A stretch of 64,000 nt of DNA from Leptolyngbya sp. NIES-3755. Lineage in GTDB: Bacteria; Cyanobacteriota; Cyanobacteriia; Leptolyngbyales; Leptolyngbyaceae. The notes beneath the pieces were generated by a model, which was not told the DNA's origin, did not search any database, and was given only the letters and a program-made list of their open reading frames with translations. Made by a program: the position numbers and the translations under genes. The stretch covers positions 5,713,030 through 5,777,029 of the forward strand of contig AP017308.1 of assembly GCA_001548435.1 (NCBI GenBank), read 5' to 3'. Positions 34,932 to 44,835 of this stretch are shown one piece after another (the stretch's first letter is position 1; every line of letters begins with the position of its first letter).

Positions 34932-36410
34932 ATGCTACCTGACGATCGGTTTTCTGTAGATCCTGCTGAGCATCGTCCTGATAAACCAGAAGAAGCTTGT
35001 GGGGTGTTTGGAGTTTACGCGCCAGGTGAACCTGTAGCGAATTTAGCTTATTTCGGATTGTTCGCTCTACAGCATCGTGGTCAAGAATCCGCTGGAATCG
35101 CGACTTTTGAAGGGGATCAGATTCATCTTCACAAGGAAATGGGCTTGGTCGCTCAGGTATTCACCGAAGCAAAGTTGAAAGAGATGCCCGGAGATTTAGC
35201 GATCGGGCATACTCGCTATTCAACGACCGGATCAAGTCGTGTCGTAAACGCTCAGCCTGCATTGGCAAAATCACGTTTAGGAACGCTGGCGTTAGCACAT
35301 AACGGAAACCTGGTGAATACAAAAGAACTCCGGGAAGCGTTAGCGGATACGAATCATGATTTTGCTACAACAACTGATTCAGAAGCCATTGCATTAGCGA
35401 TCGCAGAAGAAGTGAATCATGGAAACGATTGGATTCAGGGATCGATCAATGCGTTTAAGCGATGTCAAGGAGCGTTTAGTTTAGCGATCGGGACTCCCAA
35501 CGGCATGATCGGAACGCGAGATCCAAATGGAGTTCGTCCGCTTGTTCTTGGAACTTTGGCGCAAGAATCTCACAGTGCCCCGCTCAGATATGTTCTGGCA
35601 TCAGAAACTTGTGCGCTAGATATTATCGGAGCCGATTACGTGCGGGACATTCAACCGGGTGAAATGGTTTGGATTACCGAAGAGGGTGTGCAGTCGATTT
35701 TCTGGGCAGAACAACCCGCTCGGAAATTGTGCATCTTTGAAATGATCTATTTCGCACGTCCAGATAGTTTGATGCACGATGAAACGCTCTATAGCTATCG
35801 ATTGCGAATCGGACGACAATTAGCGAAAGAATCAACCATTGATGCCGATATCGTGATCGCAGTTCCAGATTCGGGAATTCCAGCAGCGATCGGGTTTTCT
35901 CAAACTTCTGGAATTCCGTATGCAGAAGGCTTGATCAAAAATCGCTATGTTGGACGCACCTTTATTCAACCGACTCAAGGAATGCGGGAAGCAGGAATTC
36001 GGATGAAGTTGAATCCGCTGAAAGACGTGCTTGCAGGCAAACGAGTGATCATTGTCGATGACTCGATCGTGCGCGGAACCACGAGCCGCAAGATCGTCAG
36101 AACACTTCGAGATGCAGGCGCGATCGAGGTTCACATGAGAATTTCCTCGCCTCCTGTGACGCATCCTTGCTTCTACGGCATTGATACCGACAGCCAGGAT
36201 CATCTCATTGCTGCAACTAAGTCGATCGAGGAAATCGCCAAACAAATCGAAGTCGATTCGCTGCAATATCTCAGTTGGGAAGGGATGTTGGATGCGACTA
36301 GAGAAAATCCGGGCGAATTCTGTTCAGCATGTTTTACCGGAGATTATCCGATCGCAATTCCTGAAACGATTAAGCGATCGAAACTAATGCTGGAAAAAAC
36401 CGCGAAGTAA
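34932..36410 (+). CDS. purF: Amidophosphoribosyltransferase
   Basis: First committed enzyme of purine synthesis: PRPP plus glutamine gives phosphoribosylamine. The 492-residue product has a 22-residue propeptide ending before the nucleophile Cys23 (EEACGVFGVY), as in B. subtilis-type enzymes that are autocleaved. The glutaminase domain continues with GHTRYSTTG and AHNGNL; the phosphoribosyltransferase domain has the PRPP loop VIIVDDSIVRGTTSRK near 374. C-terminal cysteines (FCSACFTGDYP near 455, with Cys at about 300 and 412) fit a [4Fe-4S] cluster site. It lies downstream of purL and ends in a strong terminator. Confidence 0.97.
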   Translation: MLPDDRFSVDPAEHRPDKPEEACGVFGVYAPGEPVANLAYFGLFALQHRGQESAGIATFEGDQIHLHKEMGLVAQVFTEAKLKEMPGDLAIGHTRYSTTGSSRVVNAQPALAKSRLGTLALAHNGNLVNTKELREALADTNHDFATTTDSEAIALAIAEEVNHGNDWIQGSINAFKRCQGAFSLAIGTPNGMIGTRDPNGVRPLVLGTLAQESHSAPLRYVLASETCALDIIGADYVRDIQPGEMVWITEEGVQSIFWAEQPARKLCIFEMIYFARPDSLMHDETLYSYRLRIGRQLAKESTIDADIVIAVPDSGIPAAIGFSQTSGIPYAEGLIKNRYVGRTFIQPTQGMREAGIRMKLNPLKDVLAGKRVIIVDDSIVRGTTSRKIVRTLRDAGAIEVHMRISSPPVTHPCFYGIDTDSQDHLIAATKSIEEIAKQIEVDSLQYLSWEGMLDATRENPGEFCSACFTGDYPIAIPETIKRSKLMLEKTAK

Positions 36411-36429
36411 GCCCCAATTTAAACACGAG

Positions 36430-36470
36430 GATGCCTCCGGCTTGAATTGAGTCGGAGGCATCTTTCATTT
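36430..36470 (+). terminator. purF intrinsic terminator
   Basis: A perfect ten-base stem GATGCCTCCG (36430-36439) / CGGAGGCATC (36453-36462) with a 13-base loop and a TTTCATTT tail, 20 bases after the stop. Confidence 0.85.
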
Positions 36471-36480
36471 CACCCAAATC

Positions 36481-36819
36481 TTATGATTCCGGCTTCACCT
36501 GCGGCAATCCCAGGCTGTAATTCAAAACGCGGCTCTCCAAATTGTAAGAAATCTCACCTTTGTTAAGCAACGATCGAACAAGATGCTCCAGATCCGATCC
36601 GATCCGGCGCAAATTGTAGTCCGTCAGCGCTTGACCGCTATAAGATTCAACCAATTCATCAAATTTGCTGTATACCTTTTGCAGGGCATCTTGATTCCAG
36701 ACCAACTCATTATCCGGATCGATATCGAGCGTTAACACCTTATCACTCGGCACTAGCTCATTGTCTTGCACTTCCGCCGAGAAAATATGGATATGGCGAG
36801 TCGTAGATTTGAGTAACAT
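36481..36819 (-). CDS. ndhM: NAD(P)H-quinone oxidoreductase subunit M
   Basis: A peripheral cytoplasmic-side subunit of photosynthetic NDH-1, specific to cyanobacteria and chloroplasts; the complex drives cyclic electron flow and CO2 uptake. The 112-residue product begins MLLKSTTRHIHIF at the ATG at 36819, where the family starts; an ATG at 36837 would add six residues. Highly conserved stretches are visible: VLTLDIDPDNELVWN, DALQKVYSKFDELVESYSG and YNLRRIGSDLEHLVRSLL. It stands alone, convergent with purF. Confidence 0.96.
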   Translation of the reverse strand: MLLKSTTRHIHIFSAEVQDNELVPSDKVLTLDIDPDNELVWNQDALQKVYSKFDELVESYSGQALTDYNLRRIGSDLEHLVRSLLNKGEISYNLESRVLNYSLGLPQVKPES

Positions 36820-36931
36820 AAACAGACCTGGATTCACGTAGCTTGCTTAATAGAAATTGTAAATGCAGTTTCCACCAAAACACGCGATCGCACTAAATCC
36901 ATCTCTCAATCCTTTCCATTGACTTCCTCCC

Positions 36932-37672
36932 ATGTCCAAAGTTCTCAAGCTGTTATTCATCCGTCACGCTCAATCGATCGGCAATATCGAAAAACGAATG
37001 CAAGGTCATGGCGATTACGAATTGTCCCCGCTCGGTCGCCAACAAGCGGAAAGACTCGCAAAACATCTCAAAACCGAGTCCTGGCGACCGTCTCACGTTT
37101 ATTCAAGTCCTCTGAAACGAGCAGCACAAACCACGGAGATTCTACTGTCTTATTTTCAGAAGCCGCATTTGCCCGCAGCAGTGAGCGATTTGATCGATCC
37201 AGAGTTAGAAAATTCGCCAGAAGATGAACCCACACCGAGAAAAATCCCGATCGAATATGCCGAAGAATTAAAAGAATTTCAGAACGGAATTTTTCAGGGA
37301 TTAACTTGGGCAGAAGCGCAATCTCGTTACCCAGACTTGTGCCGAAAACTAGAAACTTCTCCCGATTGGATACCGATTCCTGAAGCTGAAACCCTCAACC
37401 AAGCTCGCGATCGTTCTCGTCAATTTATCGATCGGATTATCAAACGTCACCGAGACGGAGATCAGCTTTGGATTATCAGTCACAGTTGGATTTTGCAACA
37501 CTTAATCGCTGAATTACTCGGAAGTGATAGATCGTGGCGATTACGCGCCCACAATACCGCCATGTTTGAGTTTTGGGTTGATCGATCGCGATGGGAATTG
37601 CAAAATCAAAATCGATTTAATACCGACTTGTGGCAAATTCGGAGATTTAATGATTTTCGCCATTTGCATTAG
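36932..37672 (+). CDS. Histidine phosphatase family protein
   Basis: A 246-residue protein of the phosphoglycerate-mutase-like branch. The phospho-accepting RHAQSIGN lies at 11-18, then GHGDYELSPLGRQQAERLA and SSPLKRAAQTTEI; the catalytic Glu is expected in GIFQGLTWAEAQ near 122 and the second His in ISHSWIL near 187. Cofactor-independent use of 2,3-bisphosphoglycerate is not implied. It may act on a phosphosugar, nucleotide or a phosphoprotein. The gene is divergent from ndhM with a 112-base gap. Confidence 0.9.
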   Translation: MSKVLKLLFIRHAQSIGNIEKRMQGHGDYELSPLGRQQAERLAKHLKTESWRPSHVYSSPLKRAAQTTEILLSYFQKPHLPAAVSDLIDPELENSPEDEPTPRKIPIEYAEELKEFQNGIFQGLTWAEAQSRYPDLCRKLETSPDWIPIPEAETLNQARDRSRQFIDRIIKRHRDGDQLWIISHSWILQHLIAELLGSDRSWRLRAHNTAMFEFWVDRSRWELQNQNRFNTDLWQIRRFNDFRHLH

Positions 37673-37811
37673 AAAATCTGCAATTAACGCTATCTTTTTG
37701 TCAGAAAACCCACTTTTTTGAAAGTTATGGTTGCTCTTAAAACCACAACAGGCGATATAGTATCCTAGTGGCTTCCTAGTCAGGGTTTTTCGTTAACTAA
37801 TTATAAATCCC

Positions 37812-38651
37812 ATGATTGTGAATGCGGTCAACGATATCTACAAACAAGCTCACCAAGGAAGTGTAGCGGCAATCATTCAAATTCTGAATGACAAGCTATC
37901 AGAGTCCGGGGTGAGAACTCGCGCCATTTTTGCCAATGGTGTCCTTCAGCTTCTCTGTGAGGCAGCAACGCCTGATCAACTCGATCGAACTTCTCTCACC
38001 GAACGCATCCGTAAAATTCTCGAATCGATTTCGCCGCGCAATATCCGCCGCGTGAATATCAACAGTCGAATTGTGCGCGAACAGCAACTTCTTTGGTTTG
38101 AAGAAATCAATCGTGATCCGGACGGTCAACTGCTTTGGGCACAGGAAATCTCGCTGAGACGACCGAATTTCATCAAAGGTATGATTCAGGACTGGCAAGA
38201 AGCGTTTAGCGATCGAGATGATCTGCCAAAAACGCTTTCACCCCAAGCCGTTCGCGAGAAACGTCAATTTACCAAAGGCATTCTCGGTGGTGTGGTGATC
38301 AGTGCCGCAGTGCTCGCTGCGGGTTGGGGAGTATATGCCTGGAATCAAGGCAAGCTCTTCGCTGGACAGCAGAATCAATCCGAAGCTAGAACAACTCGAC
38401 CACAGTGGAAAGAAACGATCAAGCAAGATGGCGATTCGTTTGCGACAGCGGTTCGAGTTGCAGAACGGGCAGCAAAAGCGGGTAGAGATGCGAAAACTCC
38501 CGCTCAATGGCAAGAGGTTGCAGATATGTGGGGGACTGCATCCCGTTTGATGTCTGAAGTGCCAAACAGTCATTCTCGTGCAGATGTGGCGAAAAATCGC
38601 ACGGTTGCCTATCGCAAGAATCAAGAGATTGCGCTGAGAAATGTGAAATAG
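37812..38651 (+). CDS. Single-pass membrane hypothetical protein
   Basis: A 279-residue protein: cytoplasmic N-terminal helical domain (1-150), one transmembrane segment at about 158-174 (GILGGVVISAAVLAAGWGVY), then a polar, probably periplasmic or lumenal domain with ERAAKAGRDAKTPAQWQEVA and MWGTASRLMSEVP helices. The C-terminal helix pair recalls repeat domains in other cyanobacterial membrane proteins (I recall one in a larger family), but the family is not recognised. Function unknown. It has its own promoter region; TATAGTATC near 37755 may be part of it. Confidence 0.75.
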   Translation: MIVNAVNDIYKQAHQGSVAAIIQILNDKLSESGVRTRAIFANGVLQLLCEAATPDQLDRTSLTERIRKILESISPRNIRRVNINSRIVREQQLLWFEEINRDPDGQLLWAQEISLRRPNFIKGMIQDWQEAFSDRDDLPKTLSPQAVREKRQFTKGILGGVVISAAVLAAGWGVYAWNQGKLFAGQQNQSEARTTRPQWKETIKQDGDSFATAVRVAERAAKAGRDAKTPAQWQEVADMWGTASRLMSEVPNSHSRADVAKNRTVAYRKNQEIALRNVK

Positions 38652-38785
38652 AACAGCGATCGAGTCGTTTAGCGGTTCCTATTCGCTATGGCTCAATTTT
38701 GCGATCGGGGTGATCTTGCACGGATTGACCGAATTCCTGATGTTCGCACGACTCGATTTTGCGATCGACACAACCTTTCTCAAAT

Positions 38786-40471
38786 CTAATCAATGCTGCG
38801 ACCACGGACGGTTTGAGATCGACGCGGAATTGCCACGGGTGCAAGATCAATTTTGCGCTCCTGTACCCGATGACTTTCAAAATGCTTTTGCCACATTGCG
38901 GGAGCATCCAACGTTTCCCCACCATGTTTTGTCAATCGCTGGCGAACCTTACACAACACAGGCGTATTCACACACGCACCAGAAATAATAATCTGTCCCT
39001 TCGTCAGCGCGGGTAATTCCTTCAGCAAATCTCGTCCTGCTGCTTCCACTCCGTATTTTAAACTCTCCTGATCCACCGGATTCACAATCCGCATGAGAAA
39101 CTGGCTCATACACTGAGAGAGCACATCCGCATCCAGCTTTCCAGGGCGTTGCGTAATCAATCCCACGCCTAAACCAAATTTTCGCCCCTCACTTAAAATC
39201 GTTCGCAAAACCGACTTACAGCGAGAAGGTTCATGTGCGGGTGCGAAACGGTGCGCTTCTTCAATCAGGATAAACACGGGATAAGGCAAGTAATTCTCAT
39301 CTTGAGGCGAGATCAATTCCTTCTGAGTGCTCATTCGAGCCTGATTCACCTGTCTCAGAACCGCTGCACAAATGACTTGCTGTTCTTCCTGGCTAATCTC
39401 GTTCATCTGAAGCACCGTAACCTGTCCAGGCTGAAATAGTTCTTTTGGACTAACTGTATGTTCCAGGTTATGGAAATAATGCGATCGATCAATCTTCTCT
39501 AATTTCCATTCCAAGGCTGGAGCCGATGATCCCTGTCGCTCATTGCCATCCTCATCGACTTGTACATCCGCTTCTCGGACAGCCGCAATCAAATCCTGAA
39601 TTCCCCAACGGTAATCGCCTTTTCTGTGACTCTGAAGAATTCGGAACGCTTTACTTAACATGGCTTGTTGTCGATCGCTCATTTCCGGCAGCAACGCCAA
39701 AATATCGTAATAATCCAGCGAAGATACTCGAATTCTCACATCATCCGGAGTGAGTACCTTCACCTTTGGCGAATATCCATCGGGTGCAGCAAAATCTGGG
39801 TGTCCGCGCATTTCAGCTAGCGTTCCATACTCTCCATGCGGATCAAAGATCAGAACCGCGGCTCGATTGTGCGGCAATAAAAGCTCCTCGATTAAAACCC
39901 CTGCGGTGTAAGACTTTCCTGATCCCGTTCCCGCTAGAATCGCCATGTGGGTACTCACAAGCTCTTTCACATCGAGCGCGATCGGGACTGCTCCCATTTC
40001 CCGCAGCAACAGCGATCCAATGTGTGCGGAACCGATTTCTTGAGGCTGACGACGATTCAGAATACTTTGCAGCATCTCATCACTCGCCAAAATTACTTTT
40101 GCTCCTGGATTGGGACTTTTCCGAGGATTCATAAAACCGAGTGACGGCTCGAAATATCCGATCACATCGACACTCACTTCATAAATTTCTGGATTGTCAT
40201 AAGTAAAACCCACCAAAGCCGCGATCGCTTCTGGGCTAATCTCCGTATCCGCAAAAATACGATCGGGTAAGTGATCAATCAATCGTCGATCGGAAATCTT
40301 GCCGAGAATTTTACGGAGAATGCCCGTCTCCCGCACCTCGTAGTAGACATATTCACCAATGCGGACATACCGATTATCAGACGTGATGAAAACGTATTGA
40401 TTGCCGTTATCACCGGGTCCTTTCACCGTACCCACAACGCTCGTCGGATTTGAAGCAGGCTTTAGGCTCAT
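38786..40471 (-). CDS. HerA-like ATPase (DUF87)
   Basis: A 561-residue FtsK/HerA-superfamily ATPase. An N-terminal barrel-like domain of about 180 residues (VGTVKGPGDNGNQYVFIT) precedes Walker A GTGSGKSYTAG near 176 and DPHGEYG near 207. A later Walker B FILIEEAHRF near 402 and the Arg/Gln-rich sensor in GLGVGLITQRPGKLD near 440 complete the core. In archaea HerA works with the NurA nuclease in DNA end resection; no NurA-like gene is adjacent here. Bacterial homologues also occur in antiphage systems, usually next to a nuclease or SIR2 gene, which is not seen. The C-terminal RRSQTVRGRSID tail is basic. Confidence 0.9.
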   Translation of the reverse strand: MSLKPASNPTSVVGTVKGPGDNGNQYVFITSDNRYVRIGEYVYYEVRETGILRKILGKISDRRLIDHLPDRIFADTEISPEAIAALVGFTYDNPEIYEVSVDVIGYFEPSLGFMNPRKSPNPGAKVILASDEMLQSILNRRQPQEIGSAHIGSLLLREMGAVPIALDVKELVSTHMAILAGTGSGKSYTAGVLIEELLLPHNRAAVLIFDPHGEYGTLAEMRGHPDFAAPDGYSPKVKVLTPDDVRIRVSSLDYYDILALLPEMSDRQQAMLSKAFRILQSHRKGDYRWGIQDLIAAVREADVQVDEDGNERQGSSAPALEWKLEKIDRSHYFHNLEHTVSPKELFQPGQVTVLQMNEISQEEQQVICAAVLRQVNQARMSTQKELISPQDENYLPYPVFILIEEAHRFAPAHEPSRCKSVLRTILSEGRKFGLGVGLITQRPGKLDADVLSQCMSQFLMRIVNPVDQESLKYGVEAAGRDLLKELPALTKGQIIISGACVNTPVLCKVRQRLTKHGGETLDAPAMWQKHFESHRVQERKIDLAPVAIPRRSQTVRGRSID

Positions 40472-40829
40472 AAGTGGGGAGAAATCCAGGAGGAATTTCG
40501 TTCAAGTGTACTATTAAAATCGGGCAGGTCAAGCGATCTGACTTAATTTATCGAACTTTTGCTTCATTCGAGCTTCATTTCCCCAACCATAAGAATTTGA
40601 GAAATTAATGATCCAGGACTTGTGATCGAGGGAATTTACGGATACCTTGAACGCATTCAGACGGTAATCTGAGACTAATGGTGTAATTAGTTGCAGCAAA
40701 TGGAATGCAGTATTGGTAAAACGTTACCGATCCTCTTTTCGATACAGCGTTACGCTGCTCCCCTTACTGAGTGACTAGCGCTTTGTGATGGGAACTCCTC
40801 TAAAGTGACACGGGCAGGCATATCACACG
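40472..40829. promoter_or_regulatory. Divergent intergenic region before the GAF histidine kinase
   Basis: About 360 gene-free bases between divergent herA-like and kinase genes. Two small palindromes are visible: GGTAA-AACG-TTACC at 40715-40728 and CAGCG-TTA-CGCTG at 40745-40757, 72 to 115 bases before the kinase start. They could be operators. No further structure seen. Confidence 0.4.
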
Positions 40830-42887
40830 ATGCAAGCAAAAGTTTCGCGATCGAGATCAATGGAGTCGCAGGAAGTTGTGGGGCGGGTCATGGATGTTGT
40901 CAACACTACAAGAGAAGAAATGATTCGCCTAGAGTCGGATCGGCTACCTTCACTGTCTACTCATTCGCTTGATCCAGTGCCCCATTCCAATGCCTTTTCC
41001 TCTCCATTAGCTAGCGTCGAATCGACGATCGGACGCAAAATTACCCAAGCGCTAAGTCGAGCTACACGCCCCGATGCGATTTTGTCGGAAGTGGTAACTC
41101 TGTTAGGCGAAGCGTATGGGGTTCAAGCGTGTGTCATTTCGATTCCGTCTGCCTCTGGTAGTTTTCAAACGGCTTGGTTTGCGAAGTCGCATGTCAGTGG
41201 AGCACAGCAGAAAGAGATTTTATCGAATTATGCGATCGTTGAAGCGGAAACGCTAAAGCACACTGAATTATTCATTTCTGATCTCACCCTCAGCGAAATT
41301 ACTTACGTATTCAAAGCATTACCGATTCGAGCAGTCATGAGTTTGTCAACTCTGTTTCAGGGTCAAACGAACGGTGTTGTGACTTTGATGTGTACTCAAC
41401 CGCATCGCTGGACGGATCTTGAAATCGATACGCTTACTCATGTCGTTGATCAGATTGCGATCGCGATTTCCCAGATTTCGCTCCAACAAAAAGTCGCAAA
41501 ACAAGCCCAATACCAAGCACTGCTCCGAGAAGTGACAATGGCAATTCAGAATTCTCTGGATGTGCCGCAAGTTCAACTGATGGCGCTGGAAGGATTGGCT
41601 CGATCATTAGAGATTGATCAAGCTTTTGTTCTGAGAGCGAAGTTTTGGGACCCGCGCCAAAGTATTCGATCGAATGGTGATCGGATTCCAAAAGTTCGGA
41701 TGATGATTGATAGCGAGTGGCGACAGCATCTGATTGATCCAGAAGCAGAATCGCCTTTGAGCCAATCGTTTTGGGTGGCTGACTGTGGAGTTTGCCAGAT
41801 TGCAGTTCGCAGCACCGCCAAATCCTTTGTGTTCGACAATTTGACAGAGCTTCCAGCAGAAACCGCGATTGCTCCGATTTTTGATTCCGAGAAAATGCCT
41901 GCTCTCATGCTCGTTCCGCTAGAGAGTAAGAATCGACTGCTTGGATTTATTGCCGTTCAGCAAAGTCGATCGCGCCATTGGCAACCGGAAGAAATCGAGC
42001 TAGTGGAATTATTGAGCGCTCAAATCAGTGCGGCGATTATTCAAACTGAAACGCTGCGGCAAGTTGAATCACTGGTTGAAGAACGAACAGCGCAACTGCA
42101 ACAAAGTTTAGAACTGCAAGCCAAGCTGTACGAAATTACCCGCAAACAGATCGAGAAATTGCGGGAAATGAATCAGCGCATGGATGAATTTCTCAGTACG
42201 CTCAGTCATGAACTCCGGACACCGCTCACTAGCATGATGTTGGCGATCCGAATGTTGAGACAAGCAAATCTCACTCCCGATCGTCGTCAGCAATATTTGA
42301 ACATTCTGGAGCAGCAATGTGCTCAGGAAACCAGTTTGATCAATGATTTACTGGCACTTCAGGAATTGGAAACCAAACAGGTCGCATTCCAGCTTCAGAA
42401 AGTCGATTTGAAACAAGCGATCGACGATCTTTCCCAATCTTTCAGCCAGCGTTGGGCATCGAAAGGACTCGCACTCGATGTGAAATTACCTGCACGATTG
42501 CCTGTGTTTAATACCGATCGCGATAGCTTCCAGCGAATTGTACTGGAATTGCTCACCAATGCAGGTAAATACGCTGATCCAAATAGCACCGTTCAGCTTC
42601 AGGTCACAGTCCAGCCTGGACAACAGATCAAGCTGGCATTATCTAATATTGGTTCGGCAATTTCAGAAGAAGAACTGCCCCACATCTTTGAGAAATTCCG
42701 GCGTTGTCAAGGCATGACCCAAAACGCAGTTCCAGGAACGGGATTAGGATTAGCGCTTGTTAAGAGCTTGGTTCAACACTTGAACGGAACGATCGAGGCA
42801 ACGAGCGTGACAACTTCAGATTCTCAATCTTACGAAACTTGTTTTACGGTAACATTACCGCAGAATTTAGAAATCGTTGGGGCGTAG
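40830..42887 (+). CDS. GAF-domain sensor histidine kinase
   Basis: A 685-residue soluble kinase. Two GAF domains lie at about 70-205 and 240-400; the second is followed by a short coiled coil (VESLVEERTAQLQQSLELQA). HisKA follows, with the phospho-acceptor His460 in LSTLSHELRTP, and HATPase_c with ELLTNAGKYADP, EEELPHIFEKFRR and GTGLGLALVKSL. No Cys in the usual bilin-binding position is evident, so a phytochrome-like chromophore is unlikely. The signal is unknown. The kinase has no receiver and no regulator adjacent. Confidence 0.92.
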   Translation: MQAKVSRSRSMESQEVVGRVMDVVNTTREEMIRLESDRLPSLSTHSLDPVPHSNAFSSPLASVESTIGRKITQALSRATRPDAILSEVVTLLGEAYGVQACVISIPSASGSFQTAWFAKSHVSGAQQKEILSNYAIVEAETLKHTELFISDLTLSEITYVFKALPIRAVMSLSTLFQGQTNGVVTLMCTQPHRWTDLEIDTLTHVVDQIAIAISQISLQQKVAKQAQYQALLREVTMAIQNSLDVPQVQLMALEGLARSLEIDQAFVLRAKFWDPRQSIRSNGDRIPKVRMMIDSEWRQHLIDPEAESPLSQSFWVADCGVCQIAVRSTAKSFVFDNLTELPAETAIAPIFDSEKMPALMLVPLESKNRLLGFIAVQQSRSRHWQPEEIELVELLSAQISAAIIQTETLRQVESLVEERTAQLQQSLELQAKLYEITRKQIEKLREMNQRMDEFLSTLSHELRTPLTSMMLAIRMLRQANLTPDRRQQYLNILEQQCAQETSLINDLLALQELETKQVAFQLQKVDLKQAIDDLSQSFSQRWASKGLALDVKLPARLPVFNTDRDSFQRIVLELLTNAGKYADPNSTVQLQVTVQPGQQIKLALSNIGSAISEEELPHIFEKFRRCQGMTQNAVPGTGLGLALVKSLVQHLNGTIEATSVTTSDSQSYETCFTVTLPQNLEIVGA

Positions 42888-42993
42888 TTTTTCGTTACAA
42901 TCCTGACTAGAATCTGTTGAAGGCGTATTGAAGATTCGGTGCCTTCTAAAAGTGTGCTGTGCCGCTCTCTTTTCGGTGGTCAGACTGGGTATA

Positions 42994-44691
42994 ATGTCTG
43001 AAGTTATGTTACAAACCGCTGTCCCTCCCACTCGATCTCTACGCTGGCAACGGCAAATTTCTTCTCCACTGGCGCGACAAGTGGACATTTCCGTGTCGGC
43101 TGCAAAATTGACCTTTTACCTCTGGTGGGATCGGCAATTTTCAGGAAAATCGACTCATCACCGCAATCGACGCGCTCAATGGTTAGTCGGAACGCTGCTT
43201 GATCTGGGACCGACTTTCATCAAGATTGGACAATCCCTTTCGACACGAGCGGATTTGCTGCCCCTGGAATACGTCAAAGCTCTGGGACAGCTTCAAGATC
43301 GGGTTCCTGAGTTTGACTCGAATCAAGCCGTTGCGATTATCGAATCCGAATTGGGCTACCCGCTTCATTTTCTATATCAAGAGTTCGATCGTACTCCGAT
43401 CGCGGCTGCCAGTTTAGGACAGGTTCACCGAGCGAGACTCCACACAGGCGAAGAAGTGGTGGTCAAAGTTCAGCGTCCGGGACTTGATCAATTGTTTGCG
43501 ATGGATTTTCAGATCATCGGGCGGCTCGTGCGTTGGATCGATCGCATTGTGCCTGTTGCACGACATTACAACCTTGAAGAAATTCACGGGGAATTCTCAG
43601 AAATTCTCGGTCGCGAAATTGATTACGTCCAAGAAGCGATGAACGCCGATCGCTTTCGACATAATTTTGCCGATCACGATCGTATTGTGGTTCCAAAAAT
43701 TTATCCCAAGTACACGACTCGGCGCGTGTTAACGATGGAATATGTACCAGGAATTAAGGTTAACGATCGTCAAGGATTATTAGCGATCGGGATTGATCCA
43801 CGCGAAGTCAATCACCTGGGAATTTGCGCCTATCTCAAACAATTGCTGCAAGACGGATTCTTTCAAGCCGATCCGCATCCTGGCAATATGGCAGTCAGTC
43901 ACGATGGCAAATTGATTTTCTACGATTTCGGAATGATGGCAGAAGTGCAGCCGATCAATCGAAATCAGATGGTTCAGACCTTTTTCGCTGTGTTGAAGAA
44001 AGACACGGATCAGGTTGTGAGTACGCTCGTGGATATGGGGCTAGTCGAGCCGATGGCAGACATGACTCCGGTGAAGCGGATTGTGAACGTGTTAGTCGAT
44101 CGATTTGCAGATAAGCCTGTCGAGTTGCAAGCTTTTAAGAGTTTGCGAAATGAACTCTATTCGGTGTTTGAACAACAGCCGTTCCGCCTGCCTGCCAAGA
44201 TGACGTTTATTATCAAAGCGTTAACAACATTAGACGGGGTGGCGCGTGACCTTGATCCTCAGTACAACTTACTTTCAGCCGCAAAACCGTTCGTAAAAAG
44301 TCTTGCCACGATTCCTGCACGTCAAGGAGGCGGCGTTGGAGAACTTGCACGTCAGGCGAAGGATTATTTGGCGTATCGATTGAATAAGCCGAATCCCACT
44401 CAAACCGCGATCGAGCGATTGGAAACACGGCTCGAACAAGGTGAGTTAAAGATTCAAGTGAACTCGATCGAACATAATCGCGCCCTCAAAACCTTGAATC
44501 TTTCAGTTAGGGCTTTGTTGTATGCCTGTATTTCAGGATTTGCGGCACTGACTGGAGCAATTTTATTAGTCGGTAAGATTAGCGGTGGTGCGGTGTTCGC
44601 TTTTACGATCGCGGCAGTTGCAGGGTTATTTTTGATCCGATCGCTGATTCGGTTGATGTGGCGCGATCGCGTCGATCGAATGCTGGATTAA
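42994..44691 (+). CDS. ABC1/AarF/UbiB-type atypical kinase
   Basis: A 565-residue membrane-associated protein of the ABC1 family, which in cyanobacteria and plastids is tied to quinone and tocopherol metabolism. Motifs: KIGQSLSTRADLLP (the KxGQ signature), EFDRTPIAAASLGQVHRARL with the Ala-rich nucleotide loop, VVVKVQRPG with the ATP-binding Lys, and DGFFQADPHPGNMAV and FYDFGMMAE catalytic segments. Two hydrophobic C-terminal helices (ACISGFAALTGAILLV and FTIAAVAGLFLIRSLI) anchor it. The start is ATG at 42994 or 43006; TATAAT immediately precedes the first, which could mark a promoter and favour the second. Confidence 0.93.
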   Translation: MSEVMLQTAVPPTRSLRWQRQISSPLARQVDISVSAAKLTFYLWWDRQFSGKSTHHRNRRAQWLVGTLLDLGPTFIKIGQSLSTRADLLPLEYVKALGQLQDRVPEFDSNQAVAIIESELGYPLHFLYQEFDRTPIAAASLGQVHRARLHTGEEVVVKVQRPGLDQLFAMDFQIIGRLVRWIDRIVPVARHYNLEEIHGEFSEILGREIDYVQEAMNADRFRHNFADHDRIVVPKIYPKYTTRRVLTMEYVPGIKVNDRQGLLAIGIDPREVNHLGICAYLKQLLQDGFFQADPHPGNMAVSHDGKLIFYDFGMMAEVQPINRNQMVQTFFAVLKKDTDQVVSTLVDMGLVEPMADMTPVKRIVNVLVDRFADKPVELQAFKSLRNELYSVFEQQPFRLPAKMTFIIKALTTLDGVARDLDPQYNLLSAAKPFVKSLATIPARQGGGVGELARQAKDYLAYRLNKPNPTQTAIERLETRLEQGELKIQVNSIEHNRALKTLNLSVRALLYACISGFAALTGAILLVGKISGGAVFAFTIAAVAGLFLIRSLIRLMWRDRVDRMLD

Positions 44692-44835
44692 TGAGAATCA
44701 ACAGATAAGATTTGACTTAATAGTTCTGGTGCAATCTGACCAAGCGGTTGTAACCGAATCTCAGAAAAATCCCCAGAAATCGCGCAAAAGGTGTAGAAAG
44801 GATAGAATCACTCTCTGAAGTTGCGCGATCGACGT

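Noticed and set aside
38710-39016. Plus-strand reading frames over the herA-like 3' end
   Set aside because: Antisense to the clear ATPase gene and without motif or start support.
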